Source: Leptidea sinapis
Lineage: Eukaryota; Arthropoda; Insecta; Lepidoptera; Pieridae
DNA: 64,000 nucleotides
NCBI RefSeq assembly: GCF_905404315.1
Contig: NC_066290.1
Location: 8,803,453-8,867,452, forward strand
Reading direction: 5' to 3'
The position numbers and the translations under genes are program-made. Below are positions 1-12,798 of this stretch, in pieces (within the stretch, counting starts at the first letter, position 1; the number at the start of each line of letters is the position of its first letter). The notes beneath the pieces were generated by a model. It saw nothing but the letters and a program-made list of their open reading frames with translations, did no database searches and was not told where the DNA came from.

Positions 1-2817
1 AAAATGATCCCAAAATTGTTTTCTGCACCCTCGAGAACCTCGGACACGATATCCATATTGCTGAAAACATAATGGTTTGCAGCAGCCCTCTTGGCTTTCT
101 AAAATGATCGCAGAATTCTTCTCTGCACCCTCGAGAACCTCGGACACGATATCCATATTGCTAAAATCATAATTTTGTGCGGCGGCAATCTTGGATTTGA
201 AAAATTATCACCAAATCGTTCTCTGCACCCTCGAGAACCTCGGGTTCGATATCCATATTGCTGAAATCATAATTTTGTGCGGCGGCCATCTTGGATTAGA
301 AAAATGATTACAAAATCGTTCTCAGCATCCTCGAGAACCTCGGATACGATACCCATACTGTAGTTATCATACTTTTGAGCGGCAGCCATCTTGGATTTGA
401 AAACTGATCACAAAATCGTTCTCTGCACCCTCGAGAACCTAGGATACGATACCCATAATCTTGTTATCATACTTTTGAGCGGGGGCATTTCGGATTTAAA
501 AATGATCCCAAAATTGTTTTCTGCACCCTCGAGAACCTCGGACACGATATCCATATTGCTGAAAACAAAATTTTGTGCGGCAGCCCACTTGAATTTCTAA
601 AATGATCGCAGAATTCTTCTCTGCACCCTCGATAACCTCGGACACGATATCCATATTGCTGAAAACATAATTTTGTGCGGCGGCCATCTTGGATTAGAAA
701 AATGATCACAAAATCGTTCTCAGCACCCTCGAGAACCTCGGATACCATACCCATATTCTAGTTATCATACTTTTGAGCGGCGGCCATCTTGGATTTAAAA
801 ATGATCCCAAAATTGTTACTGAAAACATAATGGTCTGCGGCAGCCCTCTTGGATTTCTAAAATGATCGCAGAATTCTTCTCTGCACCCTCGAGAACTTCG
901 GACACGATATCCATATTGCTTAAATTATAATTGTGTGCGGCGGCAATCTTGGATTTGAAAAATAATCACCAAATCGTTCTCTGCATCCTTGAGAACCCCG
1001 GGTTCGATATCCATATTGCTAAAATTATAATTTTGTGCGGCGGCAATCTTGGATTTGAAAAATTATCACCAAATCATTCTCTGCACCCTCGAGAACCTCG
1101 GGTGCGATATCCATATTGCTGAAATAATAAATTTGTGCGGCGGCCATCTTGGATTAGAAAAATGATTACAAAATCGTTCTCAGCACCCTCGATAACCTCG
1201 GATACGATACCCATACTGTAGTTATCATATTTTTGAATGGCAGCCATCTTGGATTTGAAAACTGATCACAAAATCGTTCTCTGCACCCTCGAGAACCTAG
1301 GATACGATACCCATAATCTTGTTATCATACTTTTGAGCGGGGGCATCTCGAATTTAAAAATGATCCCAAAATTATTTTCTGCACCCTCGAGAACCTCGGA
1401 CACGATATCCATATTGCTGAAAACAAAATTTTGTGCGGCGGCCATCTTGGATTTGAAAAATAATCACAAAATCGTTCTCTGCACACTCGAGAACCTCGGA
1501 CACGATACCCATAATGTAGTTATCATAATTTAGATCGGCGGCCATCTTCGATTTGAGAAATGAACAAAAAATCGTTCTCAGCACCCTCGAGACGCTCGGA
1601 CACGATATGCATATTGCTAAAATTATAATTGTGTGCGGCGGCAATCTCGGATTTGAAAAATTATCACCAAATCGTTCTCTGCACCCTCGAGAACCTCGGG
1701 TTCGATATCCATATTGCTGAAATTATAATTTTGTGCGGCGGCCATCTTGGATTAGAAAAATGATCACAAAATCGTTCTCTGCACCCTCGAGAACCTAGGA
1801 TACGATACCCATAATCTTGTTATCATACTTTTGAGCGGGGGCATTTCGGATTTAAAAATGATCCCAAAATTGTTTTCTGCACCCTCGAGAACCTCGGACA
1901 CGATATCCATATTGCTGAAAACAAAATTTTGTGCGGCAGCCCTCTTGGATTTCTAAAATGATCGCAGAATTCTTCTCTGCACTCTCGAGAACCTCGGACA
2001 CGATATCCATATTCCTGAAATCATAATTTCGTGCGGCGGCCATCTTGGATTATAAAAATGATTACAAAATCGTTCTCAGCACCCTCGAGAACCTCGGATA
2101 TGATACCCATAATGTAGTTATCATACTTTTGAGCGGCAGCCATCTTGGATTTGAAAACTGATTACAAAATCGTTCTCTGCACCCTCGAGATACTAGGATA
2201 CGATACCCATAATCTTGTTATCATACTTTTGAGCGGGGCATTTCGGATTTAAAAATGATACAAAATTGTTTTCTGCACCCTCGAGAACCTCGGACACGAT
2301 ATCCATATTGCTGAAAACAAAATTTTGTGCGGCAGCCCTCTTGGATTTCTAAAATGATCGCAGAATTCTTCTCTGCACCCTCGTGAACCTCGGACACGAT
2401 ATCCATATTGCTGAAATCATAATTTTGTGCGGAGGCCATCTTGGATTAGAAAAATGATTACAAAATCGTTCTTAGCACCCTCGAGAACCTCGGATACGAT
2501 ACCCATAATGTAGTTATCATACTTTTAAGCGGCGGCCATCTTGGATTTGAAAAATGATCACAAAATCGTTCTCTGCACCCTCGAGAACCTCGGATACGAT
2601 ACCCATATTTTTGTGATCATAATCTTGCACGGCGGCCCTCTTGGATTTGAAAAATGATCACAAAATCGTTCTCAGCACCCTCGAGAACCTCGGATACGAT
2701 ACCCATAATCTAGTTATCATACTTTTGTGCGGAGGCCATCTTGGATTTGAAAAATGATCACCAAATCGTTCTCTACACCCTCGAGAACCTCGGGTTCGAT
2801 ATCCATATTGCTGAAAT
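1..2817 (+). repeat. 100-bp tandem satellite, block 1
   Basis: Head-to-tail array with a monomer of about 100 bp; for example, the unit beginning at position 1 restarts at position 101. Recurrent landmarks in each monomer are CCCTCGAGAACC (contains an XhoI-type palindrome), GATACGATACCCAT or CACGATATCCATATTG, and GCGGCCATCTTGGATT followed by an A-run and TGATCA or TGATCC. Monomers whose junction reads ATTTAAAAATGATCCC are about 1 bp shorter than those reading ATTTGAAAAATGATCAC. Short open frames in the array are by-products of this periodicity. A monomer shortened by about 39 bp lies around 816. No gene is visible here. Confidence 0.97.
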
Positions 2818-3007
2818 ATTTTATTTCTTTTATATTTTATTTCTTTTATATTATTTCTTATACTACTAGATACTACTACCGCTTCGGAAACAAATGGCAC
2901 TCTGAGAGAGAAGAAGCGGCGCAAGAAACTCTCCCAGCATTCTTTTTTCTGCGCTCTTTTCAATAAAAATATACAATATTGTACAGTCACTATAAAATAA
3001 TCACAAT
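2818..3007 (-). other. Retrotransposon 3' untranslated region and A-rich tail, copy 1
   Basis: Sequence between the ORF2 stop and the satellite. On the minus strand it includes TTTCTTGCGCCGCTTCTTC (2910-2928). It ends in an imperfect tail built from units of the TATAAAAGAAATAAAA type (about 2818-2860). A short repetitive A-rich tail is typical of LINEs primed at the 3' end. The GC-rich segment reminds me of the conserved 3' ends of lepidopteran retroelements; that is recollection, not a search. Confidence 0.7.
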
Positions 3008-5894
3008 CTAGTCCCAGGCTGTCCGATCATTTAGATATTCAGCAGTGGAGTAATAGGATTTACGACAGAGCCATTTCTTTATAAAACATTTAAATTTATT
3101 TATAGATAATGCCTGAACAGTGGCTGGAACTTTATTGTAGAAGTGTATACATTTACCCTTAAAGCTATTATGTATCTTATGAAGCCTACTAGAATTAGTT
3201 ACAAGCAATCCCTTATTTCTAGTGTTATAATAATGAAAATCACTATTAAGAACAAAAAGGTGACGATTTTTGTGAACATATATTAAATTTTCATAAATGT
3301 ACTGACAATAAATAGTCATAATATTTATTTCTTTAAATTTTTTTTTGAGAGACTGTCTATAACCAAGCTGATATATAGCACGAACAGCTCTCTTTTGCAG
3401 TGCAAACACTATATCAATGTCAGCAGCATGACCCCATAGTAATATACCGTACGTCATGATGCTGTGAAAATAACTAAAGTACACTAATCTAGCGGTCGTA
3501 ACATTCGTGTACTCTCTAATCTTTCTAACTGCATATGCCGCAGAGCTGAGTCTATCTGCTAGATGGGTAATATGTGGACCCCACTGAAGCTTTTTATCTA
3601 ACGTGATACCCAAGAAGACAGTAGTGTCCACAAGTTCCAATCTCTGGTCATTTATAAGTACGTTGGTTTGTACCTCCGCTGTGTTTGGTGTAATGAACCG
3701 TAAACACTTTGTTTTATTACTGTTTAAGTGCAGATTATTCGTCTCAAACCAACGTTCTATCTTTGAGAGTGCATTGCTTACCTCGTCATCAATATCCGCA
3801 CGTCGCTTCACTTTAAAAATAAGTGAAGTATCATCAGCAAACAACACAATCTCATGGCTATCATCTACCACAAACGGTAGATCGTTAATATATATAAGAA
3901 ACAAGAAAGGACCGAGAATAGAACCCTGTGGAACACCTATTCCCACAGGTTTACCCGAAGACCGTTTGCCATTTACATCGACTATCTAAACTCTTTCGCT
4001 TAAATATGATTTTAACAGATTTAGGGCTCTATTTTTCACTCCATAATGCTTTAGTTTTAGGAGTAAAGTTTCATGGTGGACGCAGTCAAATGCTTTTGAC
4101 AAATCACAAAAAATGCCCAATGCATCCTGTGACTCTTCCCAGGCGTCAAAGATGTGCTCAATGAGTCTAGTACCCGCATTAATTGTTGATAAGCCCCTAG
4201 TGAAACCAAACTGATTTTTGTTCATTAATTTACAACAATGCATTTGTAGCTGTTGAAGCAAAAGTTTTTCAAAAATTTTACTAAAAACAGGCAGCACTGA
4301 AATAGATCTGAAATTAGCAGGGTCAAAAGAACTGCCCGATTTAAACAAAGGTATAACTTTGCTGTATTTCATGAGGTCAGGGAACACACCCTCATCTATG
4401 CATTCATTAAATATTATTGCTAATTCAGGTGCTATAATGTCAAGTATGTATTTAACAATATTAGTCGAATGGCCCCATAGGTCTTTTGTATTTTTTAGGT
4501 TAATTAATTTGAAGATTTTTATTATATCGCTACCTGTGACATACTTAAATTTCAAGTCAGTAGAAGATACTGGTACGTGTAATTTAAGCATATCATATGC
4601 TGCTTTTGGCGAAGAGTTAAGGTATTTGGTCGTGACAATCGGGATTTCGGAGAAGTATTTATCAAATTCATTTGCAATTTCTATTTCCGAATTTATAACG
4701 CGTTTATTAATATTTAAACAGATAGAGGTGTTACGGCAATTCGATCTACCAGTTTCATTGTTAATTACACTCCAAGTCGCTTTTACTTTATTATTACTGT
4801 TTTTAATTTTATCTGCAATGAAACGTGTTTTCGCTTCATGACAAACTATTTTAAAGAGCTTGGAGTATTTTTTTACATATATTTTAAATTCTTCACTATT
4901 ATTGTAATGTTTCTCACAATAAAGGTCATATAAGCGTTTACGACTTTTGTGGATACCCATTGTTGCCCACTCATTAAAACTATGTTTGTTGTTTACTGTC
5001 ACCGTGACAGAAGGAATTGAAGACTAAGTTGTAGTGAAAATTAGCAGATTCGCCACAGTGTAAAAATGGTATTGTATTTACCAAATTATTTCTAAACCTC
5101 TTAAGACGGCTACCCGTAACTGGTATAATCGTCACCTTTTTTGGTCTGACATTGTCCAATCTTGTATTTACTTTTATAAGTTGCCCACTATGGTCGGACT
5201 GAAGATTATTAATTATGAGTTTACTAGTAATAGTAACATCTGTAAAAATATTATTTAAACAGGTTGCTGTTGTAGAAGTGATTCTAGTAGGTTCCCAAAA
5301 TACATTGAACAAATTAAAACTTTGAAATAAATTTTTAAGGCTAGTACAATTGGCCGAAGGTTCAAGCAAGTTTATATTAAAATCTCCACACACTATAATT
5401 GACTTGCTAGTTTTGCTAAATTTTGATAGTACCTCCTCCATTCTATGTTGGAATTGTTCATATGATGCAGTGGGGGGGCGGTATACACTTACAATAATAA
5501 ATTGCTCTAGTTCTATACAAGCTATCTCAATTAGTTGTTCTATAGAGAGATTAACAATATCTCTTCTATTTTTACATTTTAATCTATTATTAATAATAAT
5601 TAGGGAACCTCCATGTATTGCCCTACTTCTACAAAACGAACTGACTACTTTATGTTCTCTAAAACTAAACTGGAGCTGATGACTCTTACGCCAATGTTCT
5701 GTAATACATAATATATCTATATTACAGTAGCTCAAAAACAGTTCAATTTCTAATTCCTTACTTGAGATACCTTGTATATTCTGGTGAACAATATTTATGA
5801 GCTTTATATTATGATTATCTATAGCAGTAACATTTATATTTGGTGAATGTTGCCTATTTTGTATGATATTGCAAGAGTTGTCCTCCCTTGTCAA
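3008..5894 (-). pseudogene. LINE ORF2 (endonuclease-reverse transcriptase), broken, copy 1
   Basis: The product would nick target DNA and copy the element RNA. The first section (5894-4980, about 304 residues) has APE-type endonuclease motifs: HQNIQG, ITEHW, VYRPP, GDFNIN and SDHSGQL. The reading frame then shifts; the RT section continues in another frame from about 5035-5002. RT motifs follow in order: NQFGFTRG, FCDLSKAFD (motif A aspartate), VPQGSILGPFLF (motif B), LFADDTSLIF (motif C) and FLGITLDKKLQW. An in-frame TAG at 3986-3988 interrupts the RT just before motif B, at a position where a glutamine codon would differ by one transition. The frame stays open past it to 3008. The first codon of the endonuclease section is TTG, with no ATG close by. 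One frameshift plus one nonsense codon make this non-functional. Confidence 0.92.
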
Positions 5895-5914
5895 ATAACT
5901 TAATTTAAATTAAT

Positions 5915-7033
5915 TTAAGAAAAATCTTCATTGTTGTATTTTTGTACATTAGTACTAATACATTCCCCAATAGGGGCTTGTATGTCGATTATTTTACAAT
6001 TTTGCCCAATAATGCCTCTATTGGGTTTATTAAATAATACTACAGAGGAAGTAGTTTGTTGACTAAGACTATAAGCTACTAAAGTAGCCAGCTGTCGCTT
6101 AACTCTAAATGGTAGGTATAGGTTACCATTGGGTATTTTCAGTTTACAATTAATGAATTTATTTGTGTCAAATAAAATTAAATTTTCATTGTTGTGGAAT
6201 GTCGCATTATACAAAGTTGTATTTAATTTAAATATTTTTCTATTTTGCTCCTGTGTCAAATACGAGGAGTATGGGAATGTACACATCATCACTTTAGATT
6301 TTGTGTTATTGGAAATATTAATTAATTTTTCTATATTTTTAATTAGGTCCTTATTTCTAATATTATGAGAGTTATTACCATATAATTATACTATGATCGT
6401 TTTTTCTTTTAGATTTATTTTTGGTATGGAATTTATGAGGTTATTGAAAGTTATATTGGGTTTACATATATTTATCAACTCACAATTCTTTGCAACTGCA
6501 TTATTTAATAAAGGTCCAAACCCTTGGCCAATTTTGTCTGAAAATAATATAAACCTACTTGATGCACTTGTATCCATTCTTTGACTAGTTTTTAATGGGG
6601 ATACACTTAGGTCTTGATAATTTTCTAATGAATGTTTATTAGTTGTGCTGGAGCAGTGGCACATATTATTATTATTATTATTGTTTATAAAGGATTCAAA
6701 GCGTTCCATGTTTTCATTGCCTAATTTAATTAAGCAATAAGCCTGCTTTATATGTTCTGATATATGCTCCTGCGCTGAATTATATTTTTGAGTAATGTTT
6801 TGCAACATTGTTTCTAGAGAAGATATTTTATTATTTAATATATCTGTATCAATTTTATGTATTGCATGGGACTCTGTTAATTCTTTATTATATTTTTGTA
6901 ATTTTTTCAGCAACTCTTGGTTTTTTGACCTAATTTTGCAAAATTTTTGGCCTAGGAATTGGTTATTAAGGAGTTTGCTACTTTTTGCTATAAACCTTTT
7001 GATTTTTAAATATTTCTTTATCTATTTCTTATC
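5915..7033 (-). pseudogene. LINE ORF1 (coiled-coil, possible SGNH-esterase-like), truncated and interrupted, copy 1
   Basis: ORF1 of the same element, open from the 5' truncation point with no ATG. The N-terminal part is rich in K, E, Q and N and looks like a coiled coil. A run of seven Asn comes from an ATT/AAT microsatellite near 6668-6690. The middle contains ILFSDKIGQGFG and, further on, YGNNSHN, resembling the first and third blocks of SGNH hydrolase/esterase domains found in ORF1 of some LINEs; this assignment is tentative. An in-frame TAA at 6386-6388 splits the frame, which reopens in the same phase and runs to the stop at 5915. ORF1 proteins normally bind the element RNA. This copy cannot make an intact one. 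Confidence 0.75.
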
Positions 7034-9701
7034 TATTTCTAAAATGATCGCAGAATTCTTCTCTGCACCCTCGAGAACCTTGGATACGAAACCCATAATG
7101 TAGTTATCATACTTTTGAGCGGCAGCCATCTTGGATTTGAGAACTGATCACAAAATCGTTCTCTACACACTCGAGAACCTCGGATACGATACCCATAATG
7201 TAGTTATCATAATTTAGATCGGCGGCTATCTTGGATTTGAAAAATGATCACAAAATCGTTCTCAGCACCCTCGAAAAACTCGGACACGATACCCATTATG
7301 TAGATATCATAATTTAGAGCAGCGCCCATCTTGGATTTAAAAACTGATCACAAAATCGTTCTCAGCACCCTCGAAAAACTCGGATACGATACCCATAATG
7401 TAGATATCATAATTTAGAGCGGCGCCCATCTTGGATTTAAAAATGATCCCAAAATTGTTTTCTGCACTCTCGAGAACCTCGGACACGATATCCATATTGC
7501 TGAAAACATAATGGTTTGCGGCAGCCCTCTTGGATTTCTAAAATGATCGCAGAATTCTTCTCTGCACCCTCGAGAACCTCGGACACGATATCCATATTAC
7601 TAAAATTATAATTGTGTGCGGCGGCAATCTTGGATTTGAAAAATAATCACCAAATCGTTCTCTGCATCCTCGAGAACCTCGGGTTCGATATCCATATTGC
7701 TGAAATCATAATTTTGTGCGGCGGCCATCTTGGATTAGAAAAATGATTACAAAATCGTTCTCAGCACCCTCGAGAACCTCGGATACGATACCCATAATGA
7801 AGTTATCATACTTTTGAGCGGCGGCCAACTTGGATTTGAAAAATGATCACAAAATCGTTCTCTGCAACCTCGAGAACCTCTGATACGATACCCATAATGT
7901 TGTTATCATAATTTTGAGCGGCGGCCATCTCGGATTTAAAAATGATCCCAAAATTGTTTTCTGCACCCTCGAGAACCTCGGACACGATATCCATATTGCT
8001 GAAAACATAATTTTGAGCGGCGGCCATCTTGGATTTCAAAAAATGATCACAAAATCGTTCTGTGCACTCTCGAGAATCTGGGATACGATACCCATATTTT
8101 TGTGATCATAATCTTGCACGGCGGCCATCTCGGATTTAAAAATGAAGCCAAAATTGTTTTCTGCACCCTCGAGAACCTCGGACACGATATCCATATTGCT
8201 GAAAACATAATTTTGTGCGGCGGCCATCTTGGATTTGAAAAATGATCACCAAATCGTTCTCTACACCCTCGAGAACGTCGGGTTCGATATCCATATTGCT
8301 GAAATCATAATTTTGTGCGGCGTCCATCTTGGATTAGAAAAATGATTACAAAATCGTTCTCAGCACCCTCGATAACCTCGGATACGATACCCATACTGTA
8401 GTTATCATACTTTTGAATGGCAGCCATCTTGGATTAGAAAACTGATCACAAAATCGTTATCTGCACCCTCGAGAACCTAGGATACGATACCCATAATGCT
8501 AAAATTATAATTGTGTGCGGCGGCAATCTTGGATTTGAAAAATAATCACCAAATCGTTCTCTGCATCCTTGAGAACCTCGGGTTCGATATCAATATTGCT
8601 AAAATTATAATTTTGTGCGGCGGCAATCTTGGATTTGAAAAATTATCACCAAATCGTTCTCTGCACCCTCGAGAACCTCGGGTTGGATATCCATATTGCT
8701 GAAATAATAATTTTGTGCGGCGGCCATCTTGGATTAGAAAAATGATAACAAAATCGTTCTCAGCACCCTCGATAACCTCGGATACGATACCCATACTGTA
8801 GTTATCATACTTTTGAATGGCAGCCATCTTGAATTTAAAAACTGATCACAAAATCGTTATTTGCACCCTCGAGAACCTAGGATACGATACCCATAATGCT
8901 AAAATTATAATTGTGTGCGGCGGCAATCTTGGATTTGAAAAATAATCACCAAATCGTTCTCTGCATCCTCGAGAACCTCGGGTTCGATATCCATATTGCT
9001 AAAATTATAATTTTGTGCGGCGGCAATCTTGGATTTAAAAAATTATCACCAAATCATTCACTGCACCCTCGAGAACCTAGGATACGATACCCATAATCTT
9101 GTTATCATACTTTTGAGCGGGGCATTTCGGATTTAAAAATGATACAAAATTGTTTTCTGCACCCTCGAGAACCTCGGACACGATATCCATATTGCTGAAA
9201 ACAAAATTTTGTGCGGCAGCCCTCTTGGATTTCTAAAATGATCGCAGAATTCTTCTCTGCACCCTCGTGAACCTCGGACACGATATCCATATTGCTGAAA
9301 TCATAATTTTGTGCGGAGGCCATCTTGGATTAGAAAAATGATTACAAAATCGTTCTTAGCACCCTCGAGAACCTCGGATACGATACCCATAATGTAGTTA
9401 TCATACTTTTAAGCGGCGGCCATCTTGGATTTGAAAACTGATCACAAAATCGTTCTCTGCACCCTCGAGAACCTCGGATACGATACCCATATTTTTGTGA
9501 TCATAATCTTGCACGGCGGCCCTCTTGGATTTGAAAAATGATCACAAAATCGTTCTCAGCACCCTCGAGAACCTCGGATACGATACCCATAATCTAGTTA
9601 TCATACTTTTGTGCGGAGGCCATCTTGGATTTGAAAAATGATCACCAAATCGTTCTCTACACCCTCGAGAACCTCGGGTTCGATATCCATATTGCTGAAA
9701 T
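7034..9701 (+). repeat. 100-bp tandem satellite, block 2
   Basis: Satellite between the first two retrotransposon copies, about 27 monomers, all in the same direction as block 1. It mixes three central module types: GATATCCATATTGCTGAAA, GATACCCATAATGTAGTTA and CCATATTTTTGTGATCATAA. It is copied almost exactly at 13918 onward and at 38280 onward. No gene is seen. Confidence 0.97.
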
Positions 9702-9891
9702 ATTTTATTTCTTTTATATTTTATTTCTTTTATATTATTTCTTATACTACTAGATACTACTACCGCTTCGGAAACAAATGGCACTCTGAGAGAGAAGAAG
9801 CGGCGCAAGAAACTCTCCCAGCATTCTTTTTTCTGCGCTCTTTTCAATAAAAATATACAATATTGTACAGTCACTATAAAATAATCACAAT
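9702..9891 (-). other. Retrotransposon 3' untranslated region and tail, copy 2
   Basis: Same 3' region and A-rich tail as in copy 1, including the GC-rich motif on the minus strand (9794-9812). Confidence 0.7.
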
Positions 9892-12778
9892 CTAGTCCCA
9901 GGCTGTCCGATCATTTAGATATTCAGCAGTGGAGTAATAGGATTTACGACAGAGCCATTTCTTTATAAAACATTTAAATTTATTTATAGATAATGCCTGA
10001 ACAGTGGCTGGAACTTTATTGTAGAAGTGTATACATTTACCCTTAAAGCTATTATGTATCTTATGAAGCCTACTAGAATTAGTTACAAGCAATCCCTTAT
10101 TTCTAGTGTTATAATAATGAAAATCACTATTAAGAACAAAAAGGTGACGATTTTTGTGAACATATATTAAATTTTCATAAATGTACTGACAATAAATAGT
10201 CATAATATTTATTTCTTTAAATTTTTTTTTGAGAGACTGTCTATAACCAAGCTGATATATAGCACGAACAGCTCTCTTTTGCAGTGCAAACACTATATCA
10301 ATGTCAGCAGCATGACCCCATAGTAATATACCGTACGTCATGATGCTGTGAAAATAACTAAAGTACACTAATCTAGCGGTCGTAACATTCGTGTACTCTC
10401 TAATCTTTCTAACTGCATATGCCGCAGAGCTGAGTCTATCTGCTAGATGGGTAATATGTGGACCCCACTGAAGCTTTTTATCTAACGTGATACCCAAGAA
10501 GACAGTAGTGTCCACAAGTTCCAATCTCTGGTCATTTATAAGTACGTTGGTTTGTACCTCCGCTGTGTTTGGTGTAATGAACCGTAAACACTTTGTTTTA
10601 TTACTGTTTAAGTGCAGATTATTCGTCTCAAACCAACGTTCTATCTTTGAGAGTGCATTGCTTACCTCGTCATCAATATCCGCACGTCGCTTCACTTTAA
10701 AAATAAGTGAAGTATCATCAGCAAACAACACAATCTCATGGCTATCATCTACCACAAACGGTAGATCGTTAATATATATAAGAAACAAGAAAGGACCGAG
10801 AATAGAACCCTGTGGAACACCTATTCCCACAGGTTTACCCGAAGACCGTTTGCCATTTACATCGACTATCTAAACTCTTTCGCTTAAATATGATTTTAAC
10901 AGATTTAGGGCTCTATTTTTCACTCCATAATGCTTTAGTTTTAGGAGTAAAGTTTCATGGTGGACGCAGTCAAATGCTTTTGACAAATCACAAAAAATGC
11001 CCAATGCATCCTGTGACTCTTCCCAGGCGTCAAAGATGTGCTCAATGAGTCTAGTACCCGCATTAATTGTTGATAAGCCCCTAGTGAAACCAAACTGATT
11101 TTTGTTCATTAATTTACAACAATGCATTTGTAGCTGTTGAAGCAAAAGTTTTTCAAAAATTTTACTAAAAACAGGCAGCACTGAAATAGATCTGAAATTA
11201 GCAGGGTCAAAAGAACTGCCCGATTTAAACAAAGGTATAACTTTGCTGTATTTCATGAGGTCAGGGAACACACCCTCATCTATGCATTCATTAAATATTA
11301 TTGCTAATTCAGGTGCTATAATGTCAAGTATGTATTTAACAATATTAGTCGAATGGCCCCATAGGTCTTTTGTATTTTTTAGGTTAATTAATTTGAAGAT
11401 TTTTATTATATCGCTACCTGTGACATACTTAAATTTCAAGTCAGTAGAAGATACTGGTACGTGTAATTTAAGCATATCATATGCTGCTTTTGGCGAAGAG
11501 TTAAGGTATTTGGTCGTGACAATCGGGATTTCGGAGAAGTATTTATCAAATTCATTTGCAATTTCTATTTCCGAATTTATAACGCGTTTATTAATATTTA
11601 AACAGATAGAGGTGTTACGGCAATTCGATCTACCAGTTTCATTGTTAATTACACTCCAAGTCGCTTTTACTTTATTATTACTGTTTTTAATTTTATCTGC
11701 AATGAAACGTGTTTTCGCTTCATGACAAACTATTTTAAAGAGCTTGGAGTATTTTTTTACATATATTTTAAATTCTTCACTATTATTGTAATGTTTCTCA
11801 CAATAAAGGTCATATAAGCGTTTACGACTTTTGTGGATACCCATTGTTGCCCACTCATTAAAACTATGTTTGTTGTTTACTGTCACCGTGACAGAAGGAA
11901 TTGAAGACTAAGTTGTAGTGAAAATTAGCAGATTCGCCACAGTGTAAAAATGGTATTGTATTTACCAAATTATTTCTAAACCTCTTAAGACGGCTACCCG
12001 TAACTGGTATAATCGTCACCTTTTTTGGTCTGACATTGTCCAATCTTGTATTTACTTTTATAAGTTGCCCACTATGGTCGGACTGAAGATTATTAATTAT
12101 GAGTTTACTAGTAATAGTAACATCTGTAAAAATATTATTTAAACAGGTTGCTGTTGTAGAAGTGATTCTAGTAGGTTCCCAAAATACATTGAACAAATTA
12201 AAACTTTGAAATAAATTTTTAAGGCTAGTACAATTGGCCGAAGGTTCAAGCAAGTTTATATTAAAATCTCCACACACTATAATTGACTTGCTAGTTTTGC
12301 TAAATTTTGATAGTACCTCCTCCATTCTATGTTGGAATTGTTCATATGATGCAGTGGGGGGGCGGTATACACTTACAATAATAAATTGCTCTAGTTCTAT
12401 ACAAGCTATCTCAATTAGTTGTTCTATAGAGAGATTAACAATATCTCTTCTATTTTTACATTTTAATCTATTATTAATAATAATTAGGGAACCTCCATGT
12501 ATTGCCCTACTTCTACAAAACGAACTGACTACTTTATGTTCTCTAAAACTAAACTGGAGCTGATGACTCTTACGCCAATGTTCTGTAATACATAATATAT
12601 CTATATTACAGTAGCTCAAAAACAGTTCAATTTCTAATTCCTTACTTGAGATACCTTGTATATTCTGGTGAACAATATTTATGAGCTTTATATTATGATT
12701 ATCTATAGCAGTAACATTTATATTTGGTGAATGTTGCCTATTTTGTATGATATTGCAAGAGTTGTCCTCCCTTGTCAA
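9892..12778 (-). pseudogene. LINE ORF2, broken, copy 2
   Basis: Endonuclease section at 12778-11864, frameshift near 11864-11920, then RT down to 9892. The in-frame TAG sits at 10870-10872, in the same codon as in copy 1. All motifs, including GDFNIN, FCDLSKAFD and FADD, are preserved. The shared lesions show that the damage predates the 6,884-bp duplication. Confidence 0.92.
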
Positions 12779-12798
12779 ATAACTTAATTTAAATTAAT

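Larger units (their letters stand above)
2818..7033 (-). mobile_element. 5'-truncated non-LTR retrotransposon (LINE), copy 1
   Basis: A body of about 4.2 kb on the minus strand interrupts the satellite. Reading 5' to 3' (right to left), it holds a truncated ORF1, an ORF2 with APE-type endonuclease and reverse transcriptase, a 3' untranslated region, and an A-rich tail. The right edge cuts into ORF1 with no ATG upstream, so the element is 5'-truncated. The left flank stops after GCTGAAAT and the right flank resumes at ATTTCTAAAATG. About 28 bp of monomer are missing between them and no target-site duplication is visible. ORF1 and ORF2 are both broken. The protein motifs suggest the Jockey/CR1 group of LINEs; the exact clade is uncertain. 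Confidence 0.93.
2221..9104 (+). repeat. 6,884-bp higher-order unit, copy 1
   Basis: First of two tandem copies of a 6,884-bp unit made of about 27 satellite monomers plus one complete retrotransposon body. Every landmark recurs 6,884 bp later: the retrotransposon ends, its stop codons and the flanking monomer variants. Differences from copy 2 are a few scattered substitutions, for example near 8,430-8,440 and 8,745. The unit occurs only once in block B, so either A gained a copy or B lost one. Confidence 0.92.

Noticed and set aside
391..600. Short open frames of 60-110 codons across the satellite (MDLKTDHK... on plus, MAAAQNYD... on minus)
   Set aside because: They recur with each monomer group on both strands and end at random monomer variants. 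They match no known family and are explained by the 100-bp period.
1685..1720. Pol III B-box or tRNA-derived SINE signal in GGGTTCGATATCC
   Set aside because: It resembles GGTTCGANTCC but has one extra base before the final CC. No A-box or tRNA-like fold surrounds it, and it belongs to one monomer variant.
1..2817. CRISPR-like array of direct repeats
   Set aside because: The repeats are contiguous 100-bp monomers with no unique spacers, and no cas genes are present. This is a eukaryotic satellite.
3986..3988. Programmed stop-codon readthrough in ORF2
   Set aside because: A neighbouring frameshift and an ORF1 stop also exist and the element is 5'-truncated, so decay is the simpler reading.
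3603..3989. Plus-strand open frames over the retrotransposon bodies
   Set aside because: They are antisense shadows of the RT and endonuclease frames and carry no recognisable domain.
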